DNA of 64,000 nucleotides from Siphonodentalium dalli (taxonomy: Eukaryota; Mollusca; Scaphopoda; Gadilida; Siphonodentaliidae), in assembly GCA_032622095.1 (NCBI GenBank), contig CP136064.1:140571954-140635953 (forward strand), given 5' to 3'. A model generated the notes under the pieces. That model searched no databases and was not told the origin of the DNA. It worked only from the letters and a program-made list of their open reading frames with translations. A program made the position numbers and the translations under genes. Positions 23,470 to 35,587 of this stretch are shown piece by piece. Each line of letters starts with the position of its first letter. The first letter of the stretch is position 1.

Positions 23470-23913
23470 AGTCTGGTGGGGCTTATACAGTAGTAGCCAA
23501 TGGCATACGCCTGGTCCAGTTGATTAAGAACGGCTTCCAAACGGATGGGAACATACAGTCTTACCATACAAGGAAAGCAAAGCCACACATGAGATCCTGT
23601 CTGAATCTAAAACATACCAAAATAAGGGGCGGTGCAGTCATGATCCAATTTCATTTCCACTATCATGACACATTCCCACAAGCTAGCACCGTGTGTATTG
23701 CTATCATCTGCTTGGATCTGTTCGGTGAGACGATTGCTGGACACCAACAATATTGTTCTTAGGATCATGTTCAAGAAGTTTGGGTATATTATGCATTATG
23801 GTCTTCTACGCCTTAGCAGAAAGGCATCCGTCAAATGTCAGGCTTTTAACATTCGAAGCCATATACAGAAGTTGTCCGGGTACGTCAGTGCTTTATATGA
23901 GTATGTGAATTGA
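23470..23913 (+). pseudogene. Unknown protein relic, right arm, frameshifted
   Basis: Homologue of the relic at 22563-22980. One frame reads GIRLVQLIKNGF and IQSYHT, then ends after ETIAGHQQYCS; another frame, open from 23665, reads MTHSHKLAPCVLL and ends ALYEYVN with TGA at 23911-23913. At least two frameshifts are needed to follow the left copy. Arms of one palindrome therefore hold one open and one broken copy. Confidence 0.4.
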
Positions 23914-24565
23914 TGGACCATATATTGAGAAGTGGCTGTTTGGGAAGATCATCAGGTGTACATGTTGTTATCCCCATTAGGTCATCAAAGCTGGCAATAT
24001 GTAGATAGATAGGTCCTTCTGAAAGCTAGTATACGCATCGACCGAATACCTTTCTAGTGTATCGCACAAGATGACGCCCATACCCCATATGTAGCATCTG
24101 AAGTATACCATAAGCTATACTACGAATGAAGCTCGCCAAGAATAAGGATAAGAACTCCAAGCTTTCGAAACAAACATGTGAGCTGGACACCGGCATATGT
24201 ATTGTTTGAAACATTCCGATTAGTGGGACCCTTCTACAAAGAAGTGTAGAAAACTGTTGTTGTGAGCGAGATAGATTAATCTGACGAAGAGACGGAAACT
24301 GGTCTAGATAATGCTGAATGTGGCAAATCAGAATAAACTCAAGTACTGTTGTTTTGATTCTTGGAAGTCAAAATATGGGCCCTTAGTGGAGAATTGATTT
24401 TGAAATGTTACATCGCGATTGTGGGTTTTCATCCTTCCAAAAGGCTACGACTTACGTTGGAACTAATAGATGGCTTATATTATGTACCGTTTCGTCTTTA
24501 CAGATCGATATTATGACAAAAAGTTGAAATTAGTATGTGATAATATCGGCTTCTTTTCAATTTCT

Positions 24566-25098
24566 GGCCGCCAGTTTGGCCGCCATATTGACTGTGAGTA
24601 TAAATTGCCAAACCCTAATGAATACTTCATATCTATATTTCATATCAACATGTGATGGTGGGTAGAAATCGCGAAACAATAACGGCCATCGTAAGGAAGT
24701 AAAGGAATGTAGGCGTGTTTTCAAATTTCGGTCGCCTTTTTGGTCGCCATCTTCGATTTGGACAAATATGTATTGCATGAGATGTAAGGTAATTACTTCA
24801 CCTCAATATTTCCAACTCAACTGTAAGCATGGGTGGAGTTGTCTCGACAATAATGCCCAATGGTGTGAATATGAGGGAATTTCGGTGATTTTTCAAAATC
24901 TGTCCGCCATTGTGGGCGCCATTTTGGATTTAGGGGACTTTTATTTGGATATGGTACAAGGAAAGTTCTTCGCCTAAGTGTTCCCAAGTCACAATAGTAA
25001 GCAGGTGTGGAGTTGTCATGACAATAATGCTCATTGATGTTAAAATAAGCGATTTTCGGATTTTTTTTATTTCTGGTGGCCATTTTGGCCGCAATCTT
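24566..25098 (-). repeat. ~172-bp tandem units, right arm
   Basis: Mirror of the left arm. Complementary boxes end at 24592, 24754, 24927 and 25098 (intervals 162, 173, 171), the same spacing in reverse order as on the left. Open frames of 69-88 codons in both arms are shadows of the repeat. Confidence 0.75.
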
Positions 25099-25289
25099 AG
25101 ATTTGGGTGAATATTCCTCAACTCAGATATAAGAGAAATCCTAGCTCCAGCCTCCAGTATCTCCTGCAATTATATATGCATGGGTGTTGTTATGATAGCA
25201 ATAACATTCATTGATTCGAAACATTACATGGCGTTATCAACGTAGATTCGGCTTTGATATATTATACTGGCATTTGGAAAAACGATTTT

Positions 25290-25984
25290 ATGAATTTTAT
25301 GAACCCTGTACCCGATATAACAACAATCACGTAAATGCCAAAATTGTTGGATTTGTGTCCGAGGATTAGTTTACTTGAGTATATTCTCCCAACCTGCAAA
25401 AGCTCGTTTTGCTAAATTCTTCCAACCTGCAAGTTCACGCGAATATGCCTAACTGAAATTCAATTCAATGGACAAAATCTCTTACACATGCGTGTTTTAT
25501 ATAATGTATAATACATTATCAACAAATACATATTAGTTACCTGTTATACCATAATACCCATGTTGGTAGGCAATCAACTAATGTTAAACCCTAGGAACTA
25601 TTTGTTTATAGTATGCAAGAATATACGTTGGAATGTCGTTTTGCTTTTTCACGCGATTGATGTGGCGTCAGTTCATTCATTTGATTTTGAACCAGTCAAC
25701 GACGCCACGAGCTCATTGTATCGCAACTGCAGTAACGATACGGGTGTTTTTATCACCAATTCGTTATCGCCAATTTTATCAGGGAATTGGTAGATAAATA
25801 TACAATACACATATGACATGAGTCTATAAAGGTGTTATTTTGCCGTTAATTTATACCAAGGATTTACCATTATCGTATACAGAAGACTCATTAGTTAGTG
25901 TCTCTGTAATAGAGAGTTAATTGTAACATACATGTAGAGATAACTCTAGCACCACCGATAACGCTAGCTGAGACTGAGTTTTTG
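25290..25984. other. Spacer and 5' flank module of the 352-bp array
   Basis: 25290-25860 has no recognised feature. 25880-25984 (CTCTGTAATAGAGAGTTAA, AGAGATAACTCTA, then CCCGTCCGCTCTAAAAC) recurs at 30805-30905 and 36085-36175, each time directly before a 352-bp array. Confidence 0.6.
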
Positions 25985-26893
25985 CCCGTCCGCTCTAAAA
26001 CATGGAAACCACACTAATGTTGCCCGTAGATATACCAAACACATGCACTGGTCAAAATATAAAAATCTCGATTCGCGATTTTTAAAATTTTTGTCCTTTC
26101 CGAGTTTCGGTGGAAGTTGCCAATAGCTTCGACCCACCGGGACGTCGCGCACTCTCCGTTGGGCTGGTTGCTTTTATAGTAGAACGGTGATACTTTGGGG
26201 ACATACCTATATGGTATAGCGATGTACCTGTTCATAAATTAGCCTTGCTCCTTCATTAGCCCGTTTGCATTTGGCGTCAACAATAGTGGGTTTTATACAA
26301 TACATATCACCTGCTAACAATGTTATACACTACCGGGAGTAAATTGTCAACATTAAAACCTAGAAAATGACACGAATGTTGCGCTCGGATACTGCTAACC
26401 ACATTTACTCGTCAACAAGTTTTTATATCAATGTTTGATTTTTGGAGTACTTCCCCCTTTGATTTTCGGTTGAATTTGCAAGTCTGAACCCACCACGACG
26501 CTCGCTCGCCGTTGGGCAGGTTGCATTTATGGTAGAGCGGTCAAATTTGGGAGCTTACCTACAGACGTACCTGCTTCTGCATTAATCCCGCTCCATCATT
26601 AGCCGTTTGGATTTGGATCAAAATATTGTTTATCTTGATTTTTGCCAAATGTTTCCCTTTACGATTTTCGGTGGAATTCCCCAAAAGTCTTAACCCACCC
26701 CGGCGCGTACTTTCAGTTGGGAAGGTTGCTTTTAGAGTAGGGCGGTCAAATTTTGTGGGCGTACTTTAATACGGTACACCGACGTACCTGATCATGCATT
26801 ACCTCGCTCCTTCATTAGCACGTTTGGATTTGGCATGAAAATTAGGTGCAATTTTACCGTTTGCCGTATAGCGAAAACGCCTGAGAATTCTTT
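25985..26893 (+). repeat. 352-bp tandem array I
   Basis: Three units, the third shortened. Landmarks per unit: TTTTCGGTGGAATTTGCC-like, then GGTTGCnTTTAnAGTAGnnCGGT (starting near 26167, 26519 and 26726), then CGTACCTGCTC and CGTTTGGATTTGG. The first interval is ~352 bases and the second ~207. No coding content. Confidence 0.8.
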
Positions 26894-27290
26894 TTTTTAT
26901 TCGGGTCCGAATCATACTACCTAATCGGATCATGCAATACGAATATTATATCACTGGACTTAAAAGTGTGTGGTGATGCCTATCTATGGGCGTAACTCCA
27001 CAGAGAAAGCGTGGATATAAGTGTTGATGCTCGTGGTCAGTAGGGCATTTCGAGGTGTGCATATTGTCCAATTTTAGGTGTTCTGCTCCTCATAACTTGC
27101 GACATCCTTAAATGACATTTTTTTTTAGATAAAGGGAGATAACTCCGCGAGAAAAACGCGGACATTAGTTATGCTACTATGGGCTGGAACTCATTGGCCC
27201 CCAACATACATACAAACTTAGTGTGGTACTCAGCATAATTTCAGAAAAATGGTGGGTGCAAAAGTGTGAAGTATAATAATAATAACTAGC
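26894..27290 (+). repeat. Modules B and C following array I
   Basis: B: TCGGGTCCGAATCATACTACC to CACTGGACTT. C: TATGGGCGTAACTCCACAG, then AAAGGGAGATAACTCCGCGAG, and an (AAT)n-like end at 27277-27288. The same order B-C-(AAT)n is seen at 31955-32346, and C alone at 33145-33475. The AAT tail suggests a LINE- or SINE-type 3' end. Confidence 0.7.
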
Positions 27291-28130
27291 GTCTTTTCGA
27301 ATTCCCGGTGGGAAATTCGTATACTTCGATATAATTAAACGTTTGTAGTTATTCTCGTTTTATATGTATTGCGCCTCACCGCTCCCAACTCCTTCTTCTC
27401 TTTTCCTATTTCTCGCGTTGATGCTACTTTTATGTTTGTTTTCATGATGTACACCTGGTTTTTTCCCCCCACTGTCATCCATAGTTGACTAAAGTCTCAT
27501 GTACTGTGTTTCTCTGGTACCTTGACAAGTACTTTTCCCAGTGGATGTGTGACGTCACGTTATATCTGTGAAAATTCAATTTACATCACTAAATAGTAGC
27601 ATGTCAGTTGTCTGAACTATGTTCTGAGACTGCTTCAATACCAATAGGTATTTCTGTACTAACACCAGGAAGATGGACACCTCTGCCAAATTAGACATTG
27701 TAATGTGAATCTCAATATGTATCACAATGCTGACAACACAGTTGAGTGCACAAATGGTCATACTATTTTTCTTGATATGAAAGGTAAATATTGTTCCACG
27801 CCCACATACAATATACAAGTTACAGAAACGTGTTACGGAACATGACTACACGATGGCCGCGCAGTTTGTTGCTCGTATCAAGAAGATTCGACACAACTTG
27901 CAATGTCTTAACATATATTTATTTAATATTAAAGATTGCCTATCGACTCGTCTATAGTAGGCTGCGTTCAATGTATTCTATTATGCTTGCAATGTATGGT
28001 ATAAACTGAGTATTGTATGGTAGGCAGTGTTCAGTGTATGGTAGCCTGTACTAGTTGTATGGTAGATTGTATACAATGTATGGGAGGCTTTGTTCCCCTT
28101 TATGTATTATGTATTACGTATTACGCTCTA
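27291..28130. repeat. AT-rich spacer with ~30-bp minisatellite
   Basis: Most of the interval shows nothing. Around 27955-28095 short units of the form GTATGGTAGnCTGT with CAATGTATGG recur about five times with imperfect ~27-32 base spacing, a decayed minisatellite. Confidence 0.5.
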
Positions 28131-28960
28131 GATACAGCATCGCCACGGGTAAACCGTTCGCTCCAAAAACTCAGGAAATCGCTCTAAAGATGCACGTTAA
28201 TACCCCTAATCACATCCACTCATCAAAAAAGTTATATCCCCATGGGTGATTTTTTGGAGTATTTTTCCACCTTTGGTTTTCGGTGGTATTTACCAATTTA
28301 AACCAACCGAATATGCGAGCTCTCCGTTTGGGCAGGTTGCTTCTTTAGTAGAGCGGTCAAACGTTGGGAGATTACCTACAGTATATTGAAGTACCTGCTC
28401 AATTATTAGCTCGCTCTTTCATTAGCCCGTTTGGATTTGGCGGGAAAAATAGGCTAGTGATACAACACTTAACTGTTCTCATTTACCTTATAAAGCATCG
28501 CCACGAGTAAACCTTCGGCTTTAGCGCGATTTGAAGAGACACGACAAAGTTGCGCCTGGACACTATTTATCACATCCACTTATCAAATTTTTTTTGGATC
28601 TTGATGTCTGATTTTTTGACAAATTTCCCCCCTTTGATTTTCGTTGGAATTTGCCAAAAGTCTGAACCAACCTGAAGCGAGGTCGTTTTTGTTCAGGTTG
28701 GTATTATTGTTGAGTGGTCATACTTTGAGATCGTACCTACGTGATACCGGCGTATTAGCTCCTGCATTAATATTTCCCATTAATCAGCCCGTTTGGATTT
28801 GTCGCTATAAATAGATCATTTTTTGTCCCGGTCGTAGGTCGGTAACTATCGGGACAAAAAACTTATAAGTGGTATATTCGGGTCCGCACCACTCTTCCCA
28901 TTCGGAACATGCAATAAAAATTTTACACCGCTGGACTTGTTTTTTTTGTGTGTGTGCTAA
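28130..28960 (+). repeat. 352-bp tandem array II with module B
   Basis: Two units (GGTTG landmarks near 28335 and 28697, interval ~362), each with GATTTTCGnTGGnATTT and CCGTTTGGATTTG-like landmarks. It is followed by a short hairpin around TTTTTGTCCCG/CGGGACAAAAA (28821-28859) and module B (TCGGGTCCGCACCACTCTTCC). Confidence 0.75.
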
Positions 28961-29494
28961 ATCTGACGTTTACATCCGTCAACGTCTGCCTGGTCTCACC
29001 AACCGGTTTTGTCTCACCTCACGGGCCTGGTCTCACCCTCTCCCGCGCTCAGCTCCTGCATTAGCCATTTTCCTCCAATAGGGAGAGTTATTTATTATTT
29101 TTGAACATTCAGGGGCCGGTAATTCGGTCAATTTTCGACAAAGTTTTCACCGCATCGTTATCGGGTTAAAATGTAGATTATGACATGTAAGTTTGGTCGC
29201 AATCGGAGATAATTTATTTTGTACGACATTGAACACCCCCCCACCCCGCGGTCAATAATCGGACAACGTCCATTTTGTAGAACTGAACAACGTTTCAGTT
29301 GTTCTACACCATAATATTTGTCCCGTTCCGTAACCAGATACACTCTACAGTTGTCGATAAATGGTGAGAGGCCGGTTTAAGGGCCATAACTCCATAAATC
29401 AAGAACTGACACTTCCGTCTCCTGTGGGAGTTGTACAAACAGCGTTCTACATTTAGCGGTTCCTGAGATATAAGGATACGCTTTTACTAGGAAG
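28961..29494. other. Spacer
   Basis: TGGTCTCACC occurs at 28991 and 29028, with a related GTCTCACC between them (near 29009): three short direct repeats. Nothing else recognised. Confidence 0.4.
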
Positions 29495-30259
29495 AAGAAG
29501 AATAATAATAGAGAAAAATATTTATTTTTTTTAAAGTGCGATGACCCCTTAAAGAAACGTTGGACCGAACTGACCCGAAATCCGGATACATTTATATTCA
29601 CTAGATCTTAGATGCCTACATTACCTACAGATTTCGCGTTCCTACTGCCATTAGTTTCTGAATATTTCCAATTAAACTGACATCAGCTACAATAGAATAA
29701 CAGTATACTTCCTTGGTTACACCATGGAAATATAATAATGGGAAACATAATTAGCTTTAAAAGATCGCAGTTTATGGATATAATGTTCAGTATGTTCAGT
29801 TTATGTTGTTTTGATGTGTGTAGGTTGATCTGGGGTGTTTAGAAGTGACCTGATTTAATTTCCGTTTGCAAAATAGCGGCAGATGATGTTTTGAAATAAC
29901 AACAAAATTCGAATTTAATCTATGTTATGTGTTCGGGCAACAATACTTTTCTTTTGTGTCTACCAACTTATCAACTTTGTGCCTATCTACTTAAAGTCTT
30001 AATGTCTGTTGGTTAATCATAATGAATTTTTTTTGTGATGATACATCACACAATAAAAGGTCTACAATCTTTATTGCCTGATAGAAGTTGCCTATTATCG
30101 TCAGACCGGTACTTGTAGTATTTGTGATAGTATACTAGTGGTATAAACAGTCATGGACGATTACAATGTTTCATAGGAAATGCAAGATGATGCAAGAAAT
30201 GAACATGATACAACAAATTCTGCTACCGGTACTTCATCCAAAGTAAAGAAAACCAACAA
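29495..30259 (+). repeat. Tail module T and spacer
   Basis: 29495-29742 (AATAATAATAG, GAAAAATATTTAT, TTTCTGAATATTTCCAATTA, ending with the inverted pair ATACTTCC/GGAAATAT) is repeated at 32336-32573. The rest, to 30259, has no recognised element. Confidence 0.6.
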
Positions 30260-30692
30260 CTAAAGGTCAGATTCCATGGAATCAGATATAATTCCATGGT
30301 ATCCCATTCCATGTGTGTGTTATGCGTATAGGTGTGTTCCTCTTCATGCGAATGCATAATGGTGCTTCGTGATCTGATTGTGGACTTGAATTGACATTTC
30401 TAAATAAGATATATATTCAAAGGTTTATGTCATTTGGTTCGATCCAGCATGAATAGTTAATGACAGTCTAATGCATCATGGTCCTGACCAACTGAACCAC
30501 CTTTCACCCCAGCCGAGCGTTCAGTTTTATTCGGTAGGGATACATTTTAGGTCTATTACAACCCCTCCCCGTGACGATCAAATCCTGTTCAACGGTCACG
30601 AAATTTGGCGAGTCGGATTATATCGTAATCTACATGTAGATCAAAAGTATATAAAGCATATTAATGTACCATAACTCTGCTATTTCGCATTT
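30260..30692 (-). mobile_element. tRNA-like-headed dispersed repeat, copy 2
   Basis: Best copy of the pol III-like layout. On the minus strand TGGTTCAGTTGG (30488-30499) matches the A-box consensus TRGYNNARNNGG at all 12 positions; GGATCGAACC (30436-30445) lies 42 bases downstream as a B-box-like sequence. It directly precedes the flank module and array III on the plus strand, the same order as copy 3 with array IV. Confidence 0.6.
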
Positions 30693-30804
30693 TTTTTTTA
30701 TAAATCTTTCAATTTCGGATTGAGAATCTTTTAGAAGTTTTAATGGCGGAGGAAAGACCGCTTAGTTAATAAATACTATATGTATTTCAGTGCGTCATCG
30801 CTAC

Positions 30805-31955
30805 ACAGAGTCGTTAGCGTGTCTGTAATAGAGAGTTAACTGTGATCGAGAGATAACTCTATCACAATCGATAATGATAGCTGAGTGCTCACCCGTCCGC
30901 TCTAACACTTGGAATATCGCACTAATATTGTCCGTGTATACTACCAAACACGTTCAGTGTTCAAAATATGAAACACTAGTTTCGCGATTTTCCATTTTTC
31001 CCCTTTTACGAGTTTCGGTGGAATTTGATAAAAATCCTCGACCATCCACGGGTCGTACGCGAGCTCTCCGTTAGGGGCAGGTTGCTTTCATAGTAGAGCC
31101 GTAAAACTTTGGTTGCGTACCTACTGTATATCGATGTACCTGCTCATGCATTAGCCTTGCTCCTCGATAAGCACGTTTGAATTCAGCGTCAAGAAGAGTG
31201 GGTTTGAATTTGAGTAATATATATCACCCGTAAACAACGGTACACGCTACCAGGAGTAAACCGTCCACTCTAAGACTTATAAAATCGTACAAAAGTTGCG
31301 CGTGGATACTGCTAACCACGTTCACTCATAAAAAAGTTTTTATCTCAAAGTTTGATTTTTGGAGTAATTTTCTCCATTTGTTTTCGGTGGAATTTGCCAA
31401 GTATGAACCCACCCGACGCAAGCTCTCCATTGAGCAGTTTGTATTTATAGTAGAACGGTAATTTTTTTAAGACGTACTTACAGTATACCGACGTACATGT
31501 TCCTGAATTAAAGTAGTTCCTTCGTTAGCCCGTTTGGATTTGGGGCTAAAAATTGGTTAGTGATAGACTACTTAATCACACATATTTATGATATATATCG
31601 TTGTCACGAGTAAACCGTTCCCTCTGAAAATTAGAAAATAGCACTCAAGATGCGCGTGAACACTACCATAAGATGCATTCATCAAATTTTTTTTATTTCC
31701 ATGTTTGAATTTTGCCCATTTACGATTTTCGGTGGAATTTCCCGAAAGTAGCAACCCACCCCAACTAGCATTCTCTGTTGGGCGGGTTGCTTTAAGAGTA
31801 TAGCGATCAAACTTTGGAGGCATACCTACAATGTACCGACGTACCTGCTACGGCATTACCTTGTTCTTTGGTTAGCCTGTTTGGATTTGGCGGGAAAAAT
31901 AGGCGCAATTTTCCGTTACCTGTATAGCGGAAAGGCCTCAGAGAAAAAACTTTTA
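30805..31955 (+). repeat. Flank module and 352-bp tandem array III
   Basis: After the shared flank module, three units have GGTTGC/GTTTGTA landmarks near 31079, 31436 and 31787 (intervals 357 and 351). Units differ by many substitutions, estimated at 20-25%, so the array is old. Confidence 0.8.
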
Positions 31956-32573
31956 AGCGGCATATTCGGGTCCGAATCACTCTTCCCATTCGGAATATGC
32001 CATAAAAAATAATAGCGCTGGACTTGATGTATGATGTTTGCCTAACTATGGGCGGTAACTCCGCAGGGAACGCGCGGACACAAGTTTGGCATATCGAGGT
32101 GTCCATATGGTCCAAATTTGGATGCCCTGCTCCTACTCATTTCCGAGATAGTAAAATGACCTATTTTCAGATAAAGGGAGATAACTCCACGAGGAAAGTG
32201 CGGACAATATTCGTTATGCGACTAAGGCATACAACTCATTTGCCCCAACATACTACCATATTTTAGTGTGCTACTGCTCATACTTTCCGAAATATAGTGA
32301 TTATAAAAGTGTCGAGTATTTTAATAATAATAATAATAATAATAATAGTGAAAAATATATATATTTTTAATTTCAATCCTCGATGAAGCGTTGGGCCGAA
32401 ATCGGGATATCTTCATTTTCAGTATTCCTTAGATGCCTACATAACATCCCCTAGAAACTTCGCGGTCCTCCTCCCATTAGTTTCTGAATATTTCCAATTA
32501 AACAGAAAACGGCCCTAATAGAAGAACAATATACTTCCTTGGTTACACCATGGAAGTATAATAATAGCTCAAA
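31956..32573 (+). repeat. Modules B, C, (AAT)n and tail T
   Basis: B from TTCGGGTCCGAATCACTC, C from TATGGGCGGTAACTCCGCAG, (AAT)n at about 32322-32347, then T ending at ATACTTCCTTGGTTACACCA and GGAAGTAT. With 30260-31955 this gives the most complete example of the composite repeat. Confidence 0.7.
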
Positions 32574-33144
32574 TCTTGAGCTGAAAGAATCACAGGTTAG
32601 GAACACAACATGTTAAGTATTGTGATAATATGTTGTCCTGACATGTGTATTTTCATCTGAAGTGTTTGTGACTGCCTCGAAATTAGGTGACGGGATTAGG
32701 AAATTGTCAACCCGGCACAAAATGCGAATTTTGAGAGCCAGTAACTCGTTATTTTCCAATGGATGTTAAAATTGTTCGGTTCTGTGATCTGCTACTCCCG
32801 TAGATTGTATGTTATAAATCTCATCTGATTCGGAGACGAATAACATTTTGGTTATTGACAAACATATTGGTCTAATTTCAAATTTTAAAGGCCAAAATCT
32901 CCGTCATTTTCAAACGGATTTACGATCTGTTTTCAGTTTCGTGATCAGCTTAAAGGGTAGATGTTATATGCCATATACTAAAATAGGCGAGTTTCGTAAC
33001 GAAAAAAAAATCGTAACATTTTACCCCCACCCAATGTAAAAAATATTAGACTGGCCCTGTCCAGTTTTCGGTTTGGCGCAGAACTGAAAACAAGCAAGAC
33101 GAATGATAGGGGAAGCCAGCTGAGTACAATCAATTAGAGGTGTT
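32574..33144. other. Spacer without recognised feature
   Basis: AT-rich; no repeat landmark or coding relic seen. Confidence 0.4.
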
Positions 33145-33475
33145 CCTAACTATGGGCGGTAACTCCACAGAAAACGCGCGGACACATTCAAGTTTTGATG
33201 CCCGTGGCCAGTGTGGCATATCGAGGTGTCCATATGGTCCAAATTTGGATGCCCTGCTCCTACTAATTTCCGAGATAGTAGAATGACCTTTTTCAGATAA
33301 AGGGAGATAACTCCGCGATGAAAGTGCGGACAATATTCGTTATGCGACTAAGGCATACAACTCATTTGCCCCAAAATACTTGCCCCAACTTTTATTGTGC
33401 TACTGCTCATACTTTCCGAAATATAGTGATTATAAAAGTGTGGAGTATTTTAATAATAATAATAATAACTAGAAT
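33145..33475 (+). repeat. Module C with (AAT)n end
   Basis: TATGGGCGGTAACTCCACAG through AAAGGGAGATAACTCCGCGA to (AAT)n at 33452-33470; very similar to 32045-32346 and slightly longer internally. Confidence 0.75.
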
Positions 33476-33559
33476 GAAACTGAAATTGCACAGCAATTTC
33501 GATACTTCCATGTTCGCCAATGACGGAAATTGTGTCACCTGATAAAGCGTCAGTTTTCA

Positions 33560-35515
33560 GGAGACACATATCAGTATGGTGATACTGTAGCTCATAGTAA
33601 TACTCGGCAACCACAGATTCTCTCCACCAAATTCCATCAAAATCTGCACCAAAACAATTTGAGATACATACCAACACGCCCGTGCTCCCAAATCGGAATT
33701 GAAATCAGTAAACTTTATATCATTATAGAGCGCAGACGCTGATGCACATACTGCAAAAAGTCCCAACTCGATATCTCAAGCCCTTCTGGATTCCCTATAA
33801 AGAGCGCTGTTTTATCCTTCGATCAGTAGCAAACGTTCAAACCGGAAGTGCGAACCCTATAATTTTTCGGTGGTTCATAGCACACATAATTGCGCAAATA
33901 GCGAAAAAAGTCCGAACCCGATATCTTAATCCGTTTCGGGGGAGATAGGAAAAAAAACAATAAAACAGATAAAGAGCGTTATTTCCGAAGGTCAAGGTCA
34001 TAGAACATTTCCTGTTAGCGACTCGACTGCGTGTGCTCATGGCTATGTATGTACAAAACTTCAAATCAATTGACTGAGCCGTTTTGACGATATAAGAAAT
34101 CAAAACTCGATTTGCAAGTCATTATTGTGGCACGAAACCTCCCAAAAAATCTGGTTTTAAGCAGCCATAACTCCAAAAGCTTTAGCCCGATTTAAAAAAT
34201 TCGACTGGGATAGTGATCAGCGGCAACTAAATATTATGTCCACCAAATTTCATCATAATCTGCGCCAAAACAGTTTTAAGGTACATACCCACACGCCCGT
34301 TCTCCAGAACCGGAAGTGAAATCCGTTAACTATATATATCTTTATACATCGCACAGTTGGATGCACATAACGCAAAAAGTCACAACTCAATATCTCAAGC
34401 CGTTCTGGATTTCGTATAAAGAGCGTTCTTTTAAAATTCGACCCGGGTCAACTTTTAAACCGGAAGGGCGATCCCTATTTTTTTCGGTGGTTTGTAACAC
34501 ATGTGCATGCGCATATAACGAAAAAAGTCCGAACCAGATACCTCAAGCCGTTTAGGAGGATATACGTTAACAACAATAAAACAGATAAAGAGCGTTGTTT
34601 CCACCGGTCAAGGTCAGGCGCAATTCCTTATGTGTGCATCGACTGCGAATGCTCAATGGCTATGCAAGTACAAAATTTCAAATCAATTGGCCAAGCCGTT
34701 TCGACGGTATAAGAAATCAAACATCGATTTTGCAATTTTTCAAGTCATTCTAGGGGTCCGAAAACCCCATAAAAATCAGGTATTTAAGCAGACATAACTC
34801 GAGAAGTCTAAAAATCTAAGCGGAGTAGTGGTCAGCGACATCTAAAGATTATGTCCACCAAATTTCATCAAAATCTGCGCCAAAATAGTTTTAAGATACA
34901 TACCCACACGCCCGTTCTCCCGAACCGGAAGTGAAATCCGTTAACTATATATATCGTCCGAGAGCGCAGAGTTTGCTACACATCATGCAAAAAGTCCCAA
35001 CTCAATATCTCAAGCCGTTCCGGATTCTATATAAAGAGCGTTCTTTTATCATTCGACCAGTAGCGAACTTTTAAACCGGAAGTGCGAACCCTATCATTCG
35101 GCAGTTCATAACACACATATATGCGCAAATAATGAAAAAAGTCCGAACTCGATATCTCAAGCCGTTTAGGAGGAGATAGGTTTACAACAATAAAACTGAT
35201 AAAGAGCGTTGTTTCCAAAGGTCAAGGTCACACAAAATTCCCTACTTGTATACTCAATGGCTATGCAGTTACCAAATTTCAAATAATTCGGTCAAGTTAT
35301 TTTGACGATATAAGAAATAAAACCTCGATTTTGCAAGTCATTTTAGTGACTCGAAAAATCAAAAAAAATCAACAAAATGGCGATAACTCCGAAGGTCAAG
35401 GTCGGACGAATTTCTCAATGGGCCATTTTCAGAGAACTTCCAAAGTTATATACTAAAGCCGAAAACAGCAGGTGAATCGGTCCAGCCGTTCCGGAGATTA
35501 AGGCATGTTATTGGA
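33560..35515 (+). repeat. ~615-bp tandem array, about three units
   Basis: TCCACCAAATTnCATCA starts at 33623, 34239 and 34854, intervals 616 and 615. Each unit contains CACACGCCCGT, ATATCTCAAGCCGTT, two TAAAGAGCG(T/C)T sites and a TTCAAATCAATTG-like block. It ends in an (AAG)n tract at 35519-35534. No protein domain in any frame. Confidence 0.85.
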
Positions 35516-35587
35516 ATAAGAAGAAGAAGAAGAAAATAAAAACCAGAAGAATTACAATATACTTCCATGTTAACACATGGAAGTATA

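Larger units (their letters stand above)
21250..25286. mobile_element. ~4 kb large inverted repeat element
   Basis: 21250-22153 and 24383-25286 are inverted copies of about 900 bases each. Similarity continues inward more weakly through 22200-22950 and 23500-24380, leaving a centre near 23.2 kb. Each outer arm contains about four tandem units of ~172 bases marked by AAGATGGCGGCC-type boxes. Long inverted arms built from subrepeats are typical of Foldback-type transposons, but no terminal target duplication was identified, so a local inverted duplication is an alternative. Confidence 0.65.

Noticed and set aside
24817-25083. Paired ORFs in the palindrome arms (for example 21433-21711 and 24817-25083) as duplicated genes
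   Set aside because: They are shadows of the ~172-bp tandem units; frames run through the repeat boxes and are not conserved between units.
30420-30540. A genuine tRNA gene on the minus strand
   Set aside because: A- and B-box-like sequences are present, but no cloverleaf with paired acceptor stem could be drawn; the sequence is part of a repeated unit.
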